A stretch of DNA of 64,000 nt, taken from NCBI GenBank assembly GCA_007741555.1, contig CP036526.1:62001-126000 (forward strand). The letters run 5' to 3'. Positions 1 through 9,100 of the stretch are shown piece after piece; the first letter of the stretch is position 1; each line of letters starts with the position of its first letter. The translations under genes and the position numbers were made by a program. This DNA comes from Stieleria marina. Lineage in GTDB: Bacteria; Planctomycetota; Planctomycetia; Pirellulales; Pirellulaceae. Under the pieces are notes generated by a model. It worked only from the letters and a program-made list of their open reading frames with translations, ran no database searches and was not told the origin of the DNA.

Positions 1-287
1 AAGACGCGAAAATCGAGATGCCGTTGCTGGGCGACACGATTGATTTCGTCGATGTTCCTTGCCATCACCGACGTGAAGGTCAGATTCAACGGCGATCCGT
101 ATTGGTTGACGAGGCTATGAGCCGACGGTCCAGCGATCTGATCAATCATCCAAGGTTCCAGCCGCGCGCTTAGCGGTAATTCGCCAGCACAGAGTTCTCG
201 AAGATCTCTGCTGCGAAAATCATCGGCTCGATGGTTCTGGCCAATTGGTTCGGTGCTTGGTCGGTTCGTGCTAGCTGCGTTGTTCAT
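1..287 (-). CDS. Partial PLP-dependent decarboxylase-like protein (N-terminus only)
   Basis: The reverse strand stays open from an ATG at 287 to the left edge, giving 95 codons. The visible protein has a polar start and then a stretch (SLVNQYGSPLNLTF, then MARNIDEINR and LDFRVF) that resembles the N-terminal beta-strand and helix of fold-III PLP enzymes such as diaminopimelate, ornithine or arginine decarboxylases, where a YGTPL-type motif is followed by a helix and a strand leading to the PLP lysine. The lysine region lies outside the window, so the substrate cannot be named. An in-frame ATG at 344 is an alternative start; neither has a good ribosome binding site. The family call rests on one short motif region and is tentative. 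Confidence 0.55.
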   Translation of the reverse strand, partial: MNNAASTNRPSTEPIGQNHRADDFRSRDLRELCAGELPLSARLEPWMIDQIAGPSAHSLVNQYGSPLNLTFTSVMARNIDEINRVAQQRHLDFRV

Positions 288-819
288 CGATGATCGCGTG
301 GCAGGCGGCAATTTCACTTGCGGTGCAAACTTGAAAACACGCATCGGAGATGCGTCTCGTGAGCCAATTGTCGCAGCCGCAACGCAATCCCGCGAGTGCC
401 AATGACCGGACTGACAAAGGCGGCTCGTTTTGCCGTCTTAGCTCGCCAGGCGTAAAAGGCTGCACCGTTTTCCCGCGTTCTCTTCGCCACTGACGATATT
501 GTTCTCGCGAATGCGTTTGTTTGTCGGTGGAAAATTGGTTCGCGATACGTCCGTGCGTTTCACGCTGGTAGTCGCTCCGCGTCCAAGCAGTGAACCGGAC
601 CATGCAGCAATCATCGCGTGCACTCAGGAAAAATTTTGACTGAATCGGCGAGTTTCACGCCATGATCGTTGGGCGTAAAAGTGCTGCCGTACGTTTGAAT
701 GGCGGAAGCGAATCCCGAATCGCTATTGTTTGCTGGTACGAGTTCGTGCGATGCAATCGTAATGAGATGGTTTTTCGCGTGTGCGAAACGATATTGGCTT
801 TGAAAGGATTGTTGGATCG
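288..819. other. Non-coding or unresolved stretch between divergent genes
   Basis: This 530-base stretch separates the leftward decarboxylase from the rightward thioredoxin gene. It contains several overlapping open frames on the minus strand (for example 271-603), but their products are Arg/Gln/Thr-rich, match no family I know, and have no convincing ribosome binding sites. It probably carries the two divergent promoters. I see no RNA gene or clear repeat. Confidence 0.4.
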
Positions 820-1464
820 ATGGCTTACAAATCATTCCTGTCTGAACGCGGGCTGGGCGGTCGCTTGTTTTCAAGTTCGCTGATTACGATGACGGTCATT
901 TGCGCAGCGATCTTCTGTATGCAAGCGGGGTGTCGGTCGTCGGATGTGTCGAATGCGGCATTGGCAGATGCCGAAATGCCGATGCCCGACCAAAACGCAC
1001 CCGAAGCGGTAGCATCTGAACGTCCCAGTTACGCCCAAAGCAATGATGGCCCCACTAACGCCGACAACAAGAACATTCAGTTGGCATCGGCTCGATTGAA
1101 TCAATCTTCCGACGAAGCAAATCGTGTAGCACCGTCGTCCAAGTTGGTGACGTTGCGAACGCTGGGGGCGGAAGACAATTTCCAACAGATTGTCAGCGAT
1201 GCACCGGGCGTGGTGCTGGTAGATTTTTACGCTGATTGGTGTGGCCCGTGCCGAAAACAGGGCAAGGTGCTGCACGGGTTGGAATCATTCGCCGCACAGA
1301 ACAATGCTCAGATCATCAAAGTGGATGTCGACCAACACAAAGCGATCGCAAAGCAATTTGCCGTCGCGTCGTTGCCCACGTTGGTCGTGATCAAAAATGG
1401 CAAGGTGGTCGATCAAAAAGTCGGTCTAACAAGCGAATCACGTTTGCGATCGATGCTCCAGTAG
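820..1464 (+). CDS. Thioredoxin-domain lipoprotein
   Basis: The C-terminal half is a thioredoxin domain: VVLVDFYADWCGPC with the redox pair Cys141/Cys144, then a VDVDQH strand, the cis-proline SLPTLVVIKNG segment and a final helix. The N-terminus is a hydrophobic signal segment ending in AGC (Cys38), a lipobox-like site, followed by about 90 polar linker residues. It probably acts as a membrane-tethered periplasmic thiol reductase or oxidase. ATG 820 is chosen because GAAAGGA lies about 11 bases upstream; an in-frame GTG at 781 is the alternative. Glutamine at the -3 position makes the lipobox imperfect, so a simple membrane anchor is possible. Confidence 0.85.
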   Translation: MAYKSFLSERGLGGRLFSSSLITMTVICAAIFCMQAGCRSSDVSNAALADAEMPMPDQNAPEAVASERPSYAQSNDGPTNADNKNIQLASARLNQSSDEANRVAPSSKLVTLRTLGAEDNFQQIVSDAPGVVLVDFYADWCGPCRKQGKVLHGLESFAAQNNAQIIKVDVDQHKAIAKQFAVASLPTLVVIKNGKVVDQKVGLTSESRLRSMLQ

Positions 1465-1636
1465 GCAGCGTCAATCGGCACTTGCATTGTGCTGAGAATT
1501 GCGATGTCGCGGTCGCTAGAGCACACTAGTGTCACATCGCCGCTGACGTGATGGGTTGATGTTAGCATTCTCTTGCCATCTTATATGGGTCGCGCAAGTA
1601 GCGGACTCCCACCACCCATTAAGAGTTTCTGAGGGT

Positions 1637-2842
1637 ATGCACGTACTTTTCGCCCACAAGAATTACCCGGCTCAGTTTGGTCACATCGCTCGTTATCTAA
1701 TTGACCATCACGATTTTCGTTGCACGTTCATTTCAGAGAAACCGCCCGGTAAGCACGCGGGATTAGAACGGTTGCAGTATAAGTGTAGTGGTGGCGCGAC
1801 TGAGAAAACGCATGTCTGCAGTCGATCTTTTGAAAATCAGATTTGGCATTCGCATGCGGTCTATGAAACGCTGAAAGCGCGACCAGATATTCAGCCGGAT
1901 CTGGTTGTTGGGCACAGCGGTTTTTTGTCGACGCTGTATTTGCGTGAACTATACGATTGCCCAATCATCAACTACTTCGAGTTCTTCTATCACACGCAAG
2001 ATAGTGATCTGGATTTTCGCAAGGATCTTCCGGCTTACGGGATGAGCGATTTGTTGCGAGCCAGAACACGCAATGCGATCTTCTTGCTGGATTTGCAAAA
2101 CTGCGACCGTGGCTATTCACCGACAGAGTTTCAGCGAAGTCAACTGCCGGCGGAGTATAGCGAGAAAGTTGTTTCGATCTTTGATGGAATTGATACGAAT
2201 CTCTGGAAACCGGTTGAAGATCCGAACCGGCTGATTGGCAGTTGGCAATTGCCAACAGATAAGAAGATCATCACGTACGTCAGTCGCGGGATGGAGGCGA
2301 TGCGCGGCTTTGATGTGTTCATGAAGATCGCGAAACGATTGTGCGATACGCGCGATGATGTTTTGTTTGTCGTTGTTGGCGAAGATCGCGTGGCCTATGG
2401 GGGCGACCTGCGGTTCACCCAAGGAACGACTTTCAAACAGTGGGTGCTCGCTCAAGACGACTATGATCTTGAACGCATCTTGTTTCTTGGGCGTATCCAC
2501 CCGCAACAACTGGTGCAGTTGTTTTCAATCAGCGATTTGCATTTCTATCTGACCGCGCCTTTTGTGTTGTCGTGGTCGATGATGAACGCACTTGCTTGTG
2601 GCGCAACCGTCATAGGGTCCGATACCGCACCGGTGCGTGAGATGATCACCCATGGCGACAATGGCTTGCTGTTTGACTTCTTCGATGTCGACGCTGCGGC
2701 AGAGATGGCCAATGAAGTGCTCGATAATCTGGGCGACTATCAGGCTCTAGGTAAGTCAGCGGAGGATTTCGTGGCGCAATCCTACAGCCTCGACGTATGT
2801 CTACCTAGGATGATGGATCTTTACCGTTCGACCGGTGCCTGA
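1637..2842 (+). CDS. Group 1/4 family glycosyltransferase
   Basis: The protein has about 401 residues and begins MHVLFAHKNYPAQFGHIARYL, typical of GT4-fold enzymes. The C-terminal half has the GT-B nucleotide-sugar domain: a YVSRGMEAMRGFDVFM segment, VVVGEDR, RILFLGRI, and an acceptor/donor loop GATVIGSDTAPVREMI-HGDNGLLFD, equivalent to the E-x7-E-like region of family 4. It should transfer a sugar from a nucleotide donor to a glycan or lipid. The longer reading frame opens at TTG 1556, but ATG 1637 starts at the conserved Rossmann strand, just after GAGGG. Further sugar genes follow (4254-5126, perhaps 5123-5992), so a polysaccharide locus is likely. Substrates are unknown. Confidence 0.85.
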   Translation: MHVLFAHKNYPAQFGHIARYLIDHHDFRCTFISEKPPGKHAGLERLQYKCSGGATEKTHVCSRSFENQIWHSHAVYETLKARPDIQPDLVVGHSGFLSTLYLRELYDCPIINYFEFFYHTQDSDLDFRKDLPAYGMSDLLRARTRNAIFLLDLQNCDRGYSPTEFQRSQLPAEYSEKVVSIFDGIDTNLWKPVEDPNRLIGSWQLPTDKKIITYVSRGMEAMRGFDVFMKIAKRLCDTRDDVLFVVVGEDRVAYGGDLRFTQGTTFKQWVLAQDDYDLERILFLGRIHPQQLVQLFSISDLHFYLTAPFVLSWSMMNALACGATVIGSDTAPVREMITHGDNGLLFDFFDVDAAAEMANEVLDNLGDYQALGKSAEDFVAQSYSLDVCLPRMMDLYRSTGA

Positions 2843-2923
2843 ATCGGTCAAAAAGCAGGTAAATTACCGGCGCAAAGACAGCAGCCTGATTGCCAATTAG
2901 GACAGAATTATTTTGAGGCAGGC

Positions 2924-4048
2924 GTGTACGACAAAGCTCGTGACAAACTGCTCGACGCTCAGCAGAAGCTTATCGAGCTTAACAAGAATGGAAAGCTCAA
3001 CCGAGCTGATATTTCGCAAATTAATATCACGTTGGCTTTTGGTGATACCTACAAAAAACTCGGCAAGATAGAGTTCGCTCAGCTGGAGTTTCTTAAACTT
3101 CTGAAGCTTCGCAAAAAGTATTTCGCTGAGAACCCCGACTTCGATCAATTGCTAGTCGAAGCCAGTATGGCGGAAGTCTACGGACGTTTATCTGGCATCT
3201 ATTCGCAGCGTGGCAAGCCAGAAGAATCGCTTTGCTATGGACTGCTGGGAACCAAGTCGCGTCGTGCGTTTTATAACGCGAGTCCCAACCGCGCGACCAA
3301 CGCAGCAGAGCTCTCGGGCGCCCTTACATCGCTCAGTCTGCTCTACGAAAAAGCAGGTGATTTTGACAAGAGGTTCCAGACCAGCACCGAATCACTGGAA
3401 CTTCAGGCAAAGGTTGCCGAAGTGCGGTCTGATTCGGCGACGATTCATAACACGGCTTTGAAACAACGCATTGTCGCCAAACAATGCGTCGCGCGCGGAA
3501 AACTGGACGAAGCTAAAAGGTTGATCGACGATTTGGTAAGAGCGTATGAAGGTCTGATCGATATTTCAGATGACCAACGGATTCTTGGTAGTGCCGTGAA
3601 CACGTTTTACGAACGAGGCAAGATCGAAAAGCGTTTGGGCTTGGATCCGAACCAGAGTTTCGATCGAGCCGAATCGCTGCAACGTAGATTGATCGACAAA
3701 TCGGATAACATCGAAACGCAAGGCATGTTGCTGAAGATACTGGCCTCGTCCGGGAAGGCAGACGAGGCGATCACGCTTAGCGACACGCTGGCGCAGGTGA
3801 CTAGCAATGAACGCAAATGTGCTTACGCGGCGGTCGGATACTGTCTGACGCTGGAGCAGCTTGCTAAAGAAGACCCACGACGCGATCAACCGATTTCCAA
3901 AGCGATCGAAATGGTTCGCCAGATAATCGGTCACGGCTATCAAGATTTTCGAGCGATCCGCGAAACGGATCTAGATTTTGCAGTGCTTCATGATCACGAT
4001 GGTTATCTCAAAATGCTGGCGGATGAAGAAGCGAAACTGGCCGACTGA
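2924..4048 (+). CDS. TPR-repeat protein, probable C-terminal tail of a Ser/Thr kinase
   Basis: This is an all-helical protein of 374 residues with degenerate tetratricopeptide repeats (for example LAFGDTYKKLGKIEFAQLEF and LLYEKAGDFDKRFQTS). The end (IGHGYQDFRAIRETDLDFAVLHD) matches the typical end of planctomycete Ser/Thr protein kinases with C-terminal TPRs. No kinase domain is present. GTG 2924 has GAGG five bases upstream, so it could be translated. However, repeat-like sequence (GQNYFEAGVYDKA) continues upstream of the GTG in the same frame, back to the stop codon of the glycosyltransferase at 2842. I read this as a decapitated kinase gene that may still be expressed as a TPR adaptor. Confidence 0.6.
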   Translation: MYDKARDKLLDAQQKLIELNKNGKLNRADISQINITLAFGDTYKKLGKIEFAQLEFLKLLKLRKKYFAENPDFDQLLVEASMAEVYGRLSGIYSQRGKPEESLCYGLLGTKSRRAFYNASPNRATNAAELSGALTSLSLLYEKAGDFDKRFQTSTESLELQAKVAEVRSDSATIHNTALKQRIVAKQCVARGKLDEAKRLIDDLVRAYEGLIDISDDQRILGSAVNTFYERGKIEKRLGLDPNQSFDRAESLQRRLIDKSDNIETQGMLLKILASSGKADEAITLSDTLAQVTSNERKCAYAAVGYCLTLEQLAKEDPRRDQPISKAIEMVRQIIGHGYQDFRAIRETDLDFAVLHDHDGYLKMLADEEAKLAD

Positions 4049-4253
4049 CTCGATATTTGACCGTTCGTGCTTCGTCCCAGCATCGCTGCAATGACCAGCG
4101 ACAGAGTCAGTGATGCTGCAAGTATTTGTCGGTTTGGGAAATGGGATGACTTGGGTTCTGTCCTTTGCAAGAGAATCGGGAATATTTGAAGATGCTTCGT
4201 GACGAGCAGGACAAAGTTGAAACGGCTGATGACGTGAAACGGGAGTCTGCCTT

Positions 4254-5126
4254 GTGATTCTTTTGCTGGGCGGTAGTGGATTCATTGGTTCGGCGTTTCG
4301 TCGACAGTTGGAACGATCGCAGATTCAGTACCGCAGCGTTTCTAGATCGACGTGCGACTACACCAAGTGCGATCAGTTGGTCGCCCTGATCCGCGAATCC
4401 AAGGCAAGCTTTTTGATTAATGCAGCGGGCTACACTGGCAAACCGAATGTCGACGCTTGCGAAGTTCACAAGGCCGACTGCTTGTTGGGAAATGCGGTAT
4501 TGCCGGGTGTAGTTCGTCAGGCATGCGAATTGTGTGATTTACCTTGGGGCCATGTTTCGTCGGGATGTATCTATCGGGGGTGCCGCGCCGATGGTGGTGG
4601 GTTTATCGAAAACGACGTTCCCAATTTTTGCTTTCGCAGTCCTCCTTGTAGTTTTTATTCGGGATGCAAAGCGCTGGGCGAGGAGTGTTTAGACGGGGCG
4701 GATTTGACTTACATCTGGCGGCTACGAATACCGTTTGACCAGTGTGATGGAGAACGTAACTATCTCTCCAAACTGCAACGCTACGACCGACTGTTGAATG
4801 CTACGAACTCCATCAGCCACCTGGGCGAATTTGTGGTGGCTTGCCTGCAGTCTTGGCAGCAACGAATCGAACCTGGGATCTACAACGTGGTCAATCCTGG
4901 TGCGGTCAGCACCCAAGAAGTCTGCGATCTGATTCGTGAGCACTTGTTGCAGGACAAACGTTTTCGATTCTTTGACGACGAAAAGGAATTCATGCAGCTT
5001 GCTGCCAGTGCGCCGCGATCGAGTTGTGTGCTATCGAGCAAGAAGATCACCGATGCCGGGATCAAATTGACGGAAGTTCACGATGCCATCGAGTTTGCTC
5101 TGAAGAACTGGTCACGTTCCCGCTAG
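4254..5126 (+). CDS. NAD(P)-dependent sugar epimerase/reductase, RmlD/UER1-like
   Basis: This is an extended short-chain dehydrogenase of 290 residues. It has the nucleotide-binding glycine motif GGSGFIG (6-12), an NAAGYTGKPNVDACE segment (56-70), and the catalytic Tyr135-x3-Lys139 (YSGCK). Those segments, GHVSSGCIY and the IPFD...RNYLSKLQRY region resemble the C-terminal 3,5-epimerase/4-reductase domain of plant rhamnose synthases (UER1/RHM) more than bacterial RmlD. It probably makes a deoxy-sugar nucleotide from a 4-keto intermediate. It starts at GTG 4254 with GGGAG eight bases upstream. It overlaps the stop of the convergent gene at 5123 by four bases. The substrate is inferred from similarity only. 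Confidence 0.8.
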   Translation: MILLLGGSGFIGSAFRRQLERSQIQYRSVSRSTCDYTKCDQLVALIRESKASFLINAAGYTGKPNVDACEVHKADCLLGNAVLPGVVRQACELCDLPWGHVSSGCIYRGCRADGGGFIENDVPNFCFRSPPCSFYSGCKALGEECLDGADLTYIWRLRIPFDQCDGERNYLSKLQRYDRLLNATNSISHLGEFVVACLQSWQQRIEPGIYNVVNPGAVSTQEVCDLIREHLLQDKRFRFFDDEKEFMQLAASAPRSSCVLSSKKITDAGIKLTEVHDAIEFALKNWSRSR

Positions 5127-5992
5127 GTCTGAAGCCGCACCAAACTTAGAAAGCGGTGGCCATGATGTTGGATTTCAAAGAAATTGGCATTCTCGGGCGC
5201 TGGCTTATAGATCTGAAACGTTTTCATGACGCCTAGCGTCGCGGCGCTTTCGAGTGGGCCAACAAAGGAACTGTCGCGTTGACCAAAGTGCGGTTGGTTG
5301 ATCCACGTTTTCATCTGATCCGCATTTGGGAAATAGCATCCGGAGTGCGGATTCAATGGACGAACGAATCGAATGGACTTGCCCATCACTGTGCTCCGGA
5401 GCTCGGGATCCTGCGTGATGTCTTGGAAATTCTCCGTCACACGGGAGGCCAAGTCGCCGTCCAGATAACACTTCTTGTAGGCCAAGTCGTCGCCAAACTC
5501 GAAACGGTTTAGCAAAAGCACTTTCTTGTTGTCGACGTGCCCGTTGAACCATTTTAATTTGTCAAAGAACCACGCGTCATTCAGAATCAGATCGTCTTCG
5601 ACGTAACCGTAATAATCGTAGTTTCCCCTTCGATCACGCATGATGGTTTGGCAATGAAAGCCCATGTGCATGGGATCGTCATCGATGCTGAACGGCTGGC
5701 AAACTTGTTCCGGGAAATTGGCTTCGTTCAGCAAATGATTGTTGCCAGCGACGACGATGACGGAGTGGATTTCGTGCCTAGACTTTGTGTTGGCGGGAAC
5801 GGTTCGCCGCTCTGCTTGATAGATCATCGCTTGGAAGGAACCAAAACTCTGATGCAATCGATCCACGCACCCACGAATCGCCCGCAAACGGGTAGCTGCA
5901 TCTGCACGCTGCGAAGCGTATTTGCCTGATTTTTCTTCACCGTCGTGCCGCGATCCGCCAAAAAAGTGGGCGATGGTGAGTAGCAACTTCAT
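5123..5992 (-). CDS. Putative glycosyltransferase-like protein with EDD motif
   Basis: The 289-residue protein has no signal peptide and begins MKLLLTIAHFFGG. A central segment, GNYDYYGYVEDDLILND-WFF-KLKWFN, places a paired acidic EDD motif after a hydrophobic strand, as in GT-A glycosyltransferases that bind a metal and nucleotide sugar. It is preceded by HSVIVVAGNNHLL, a possible first Rossmann strand. I do not recognise a named family, so the enzyme class is a guess supported by the neighbouring glycosyltransferase and sugar reductase. It is convergent with the reductase gene, and the two stop codons overlap. Confidence 0.55.
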   Translation of the reverse strand: MKLLLTIAHFFGGSRHDGEEKSGKYASQRADAATRLRAIRGCVDRLHQSFGSFQAMIYQAERRTVPANTKSRHEIHSVIVVAGNNHLLNEANFPEQVCQPFSIDDDPMHMGFHCQTIMRDRRGNYDYYGYVEDDLILNDAWFFDKLKWFNGHVDNKKVLLLNRFEFGDDLAYKKCYLDGDLASRVTENFQDITQDPELRSTVMGKSIRFVRPLNPHSGCYFPNADQMKTWINQPHFGQRDSSFVGPLESAATLGVMKTFQIYKPAPENANFFEIQHHGHRFLSLVRLQT

Positions 5993-6167
5993 GGCAAATC
6001 GAAGATCCAGACCAGGGACGCGTTAGCGAGGTGGCGTTTGAAGTGATTTGCAAACAGGTAATCGAGAAGCACGCTATGGAAGTGGAAACAACTTTTCCGC
6101 GGCGTCGCCGAGGACAGCTAGGTGCGAGTGCCCGCTACGGTTTGTTACGTTTATAGCTCTGGCAGAG

Positions 6168-9100
6168 TTAGTTGCTCAGTAGTGTAATCGACAGGGTGAA
6201 TCGGTATTCGTCATCTTCGATGGAGTCATCGGACACGGTGTCAGGCGAGACGCTGTGCAATTTGATCGAGTAGCCAGCAACCTCGATGGCGTTGTCCTGT
6301 CCTGATTGAAAACTCAATGTGTGAACCGATGTGTCGCCGGAGATTTGAGTTTCCAATTCGGCCCGCACTTGTCCTTCCCAAACACATTCGGCGTCCGTCG
6401 GACAGCGAGAGTCTTCGATCACATTGACTACGGAAACTTTCAAAGGGGAGTCTGGATTCTCGGCAAACTGATTCAAAGCCACGTCAAAGGGTTGTCCCAA
6501 TTCAAACTCTGTTGCCTGTGATGAATTTCGTTGCGCTGAAGCGGCGATCCGATTGATCACTTGCAAGATGTCATCCGGAGTAATCTGCTTGTCGCCATTG
6601 GTGTCGCTGAAGAAGTGAAATTCGCGAATCGAATTTTCAATCGCCGATTCAATCGATTCGGTATCGGTCGCTCCAAAATCAGAAATCGTGTTGATGACAT
6701 TCAAGATGTCACGAGGCGTTAGCTTTCCGTCGTTGTTGATGTCAAAACGGTTTTGCGTGTTTTGCCAAACAAGATCGGGATCGATGGTTGCGATGGCGTT
6801 GATCAGGGTGCCAGCTTGGTTGCGAGCGGTGTACTCAATGCGGTACGGCGAAAGTCGTCCATCGCCTGGCTTGAACTGCAAATGTTGGTTGTCGATCACG
6901 ACGACTTCCCCATCGCCTTCGACTAACGCGGCAGCCAGGATCTCGATCGTCGAATCGATGTTGACGCCGTCGTTGCCAGTCACATCGACCGTGACTTCTT
7001 CGCCAACATTGGTTTCGAAAAAGTCATCGGCTCCCTGTCGTTCAAATTCCAGTGAAGCGATCACTCCATTTGGTTCGGTTAGATGGGTGACTTTTAGTTC
7101 GTTTTGCGAGAGGGAGTACAGGTAGTCGCCAACTCGCATGGCTCGATCGGCACGTGAATCAAACGGGATGTTATCGAGAGTGGAAATGCCCGTGAGTTCG
7201 TCGATGCGAAACGTAGCGACTGCGGATTGGCCGGGTGATTCGAAGATCGGTGCGTTGGGATTGACGCCATCAAAATTGCCGCCAAAAATGGTTTGGCTGT
7301 AGTACGGCAGCGCCAGGATGTCTTCGTTGCCAAAGTAACTGATGGCGTGATGATCGTTGATTGAAAACGGGTCGCCTTCGGCAAACGGAGAAAACGTGCT
7401 GCGCCCGCCAGCGAACAAGTACCGATCTTGAAGCAACGGGTTTTCGGCTTCGGTCACATCGAAGAGGGACACGGTGAGACCTTGGTACAGTCCAGTGTCC
7501 GGATCGGCGTCGCGACCGACTCCCAGAATGTGAGTGTCGCTCAGAACGTGCAGGTACTGCGAATAGCCGGGGACTTTGAGTTCGCCTTTGACTTGCGGAT
7601 CGGTCGGTTCGGAGAGATCGAGTACGAACAAAGGATCGACGCGCCGGAACGTCACGACGTAGCCACGTTCGCCCGCGAAGCGAACCGCATAGATGCTTTC
7701 ACCCGGTGCCAATCCAGTTGCGGCGCCGACGATGTCCAATTCGTTTTCTGACTGTTGCAGCACATAAACGCTACTGCCGAATCCCTCGGCGGGGCCGAAA
7801 CGCCAGGCATTTTCCGTGGCGATACGGAGGTGGCCATCGTATTCGTCTAACGAAAAGCTGTTCTTGAGCGTCCCTGGGACACTGCCCTGGGCAACCAGTT
7901 CGACGCTGCCATCGGCCTGTAGTTCGTAGCGATCAATCACCGTGCTGATGCTAGGTAGTTCAGGAACAAAATCGATCACGTCGGTGATGTCTGCATCGAT
8001 CCAATGGTGTTGGTAGTCCGTGTGCGTGATGTAAATGGAATGAGGAGTAACGAGAAACGTTGATCCCTCCTTGTTGATATCCCAATCAAAGGCTCCGCCG
8101 ACGTCGCTTTGTGTGTCGAACGCTAAGACATTGATCCAATGACCATTGTCAACACCGAACTGCAATGGATCGACGGCCAAGATAGGATCGCCCACCGGAC
8201 TGCCTTCACCATCAAGGACCTGTTGAGAAGGCATGGCAATTTCGACCAGCGAATCTTGCACTCTTTCCAAATACTGCTGCGCCGTTTCCCGAAACGAAAA
8301 CACGTTGTCGGACGTCGCGATTGTTTCCAAGTCCGGCACGGAGCCGCCGTACTGATCGGTGAACACGTACAGCGAATCGCTCACGCGTCGTGCTTGTTTG
8401 AATTGTCCACTGGCTACCGTGGTAGAAACTGTGTCGACGTTTTGAGGATCACTTACGTCCAAAGTGCTGACAACCGTCTGCCCTTCTCGTTCAGCAATCA
8501 CGGACAATCGGTCACCGTGCAGATCAAGTGAGAGGACTTTGTCGGCAAAAATTTCTCGAGCGACGATCGTAGGATTCTCAGGCGATTGGATATCAATCAC
8601 CGTCAACATGTTTTCACCCGGAGGAGTGATTTCATCGGGAAGGCCCGTGATGGCTGGCCGCCCCCATTCGACCCAAGGAAAAATATTCCAACCCATCCAT
8701 CCGGTTTGTTCCGGAGTCGTTAGGACGTAGAGGTAATCTCCGTCCGTCTTGATGCGATCTGATTCGTCGACGTCCGCAATTTGGTTATTGGTACCCGAGG
8801 TGTCCGGGGCGTCGCCAACTCCGGACGCTGGCACGCCGAGCGTGTCGAGTGCAAAGGCATCGCGTCGGTAGACGTCGTAAAAGTTGTCGCGACTGACACC
8901 AGTGCCGAACGAATATTGATGACGTTGAACGGCTTGCTGTACAAGCTGCTGTTGAAGCTGTTCTGGCCAGAGCTGTTCGCTCGCTTCGCCGTCAAAGACG
9001 CGAACCTGTGCGGTTCCCGTTGCCGTATATCCGTCTTCGTCGACGGTGGTGTATTGGAAAGAATGGACGCCAGTGAAACCAGCGGCCGGTGTGTACACCA

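Noticed and set aside
271-603. Minus-strand open frame of 110 codons upstream of the thioredoxin gene
   Set aside because: Its composition is unlike the neighbours, there is no ribosome binding site, and it overlaps the start of the partial decarboxylase. It is probably a chance frame.
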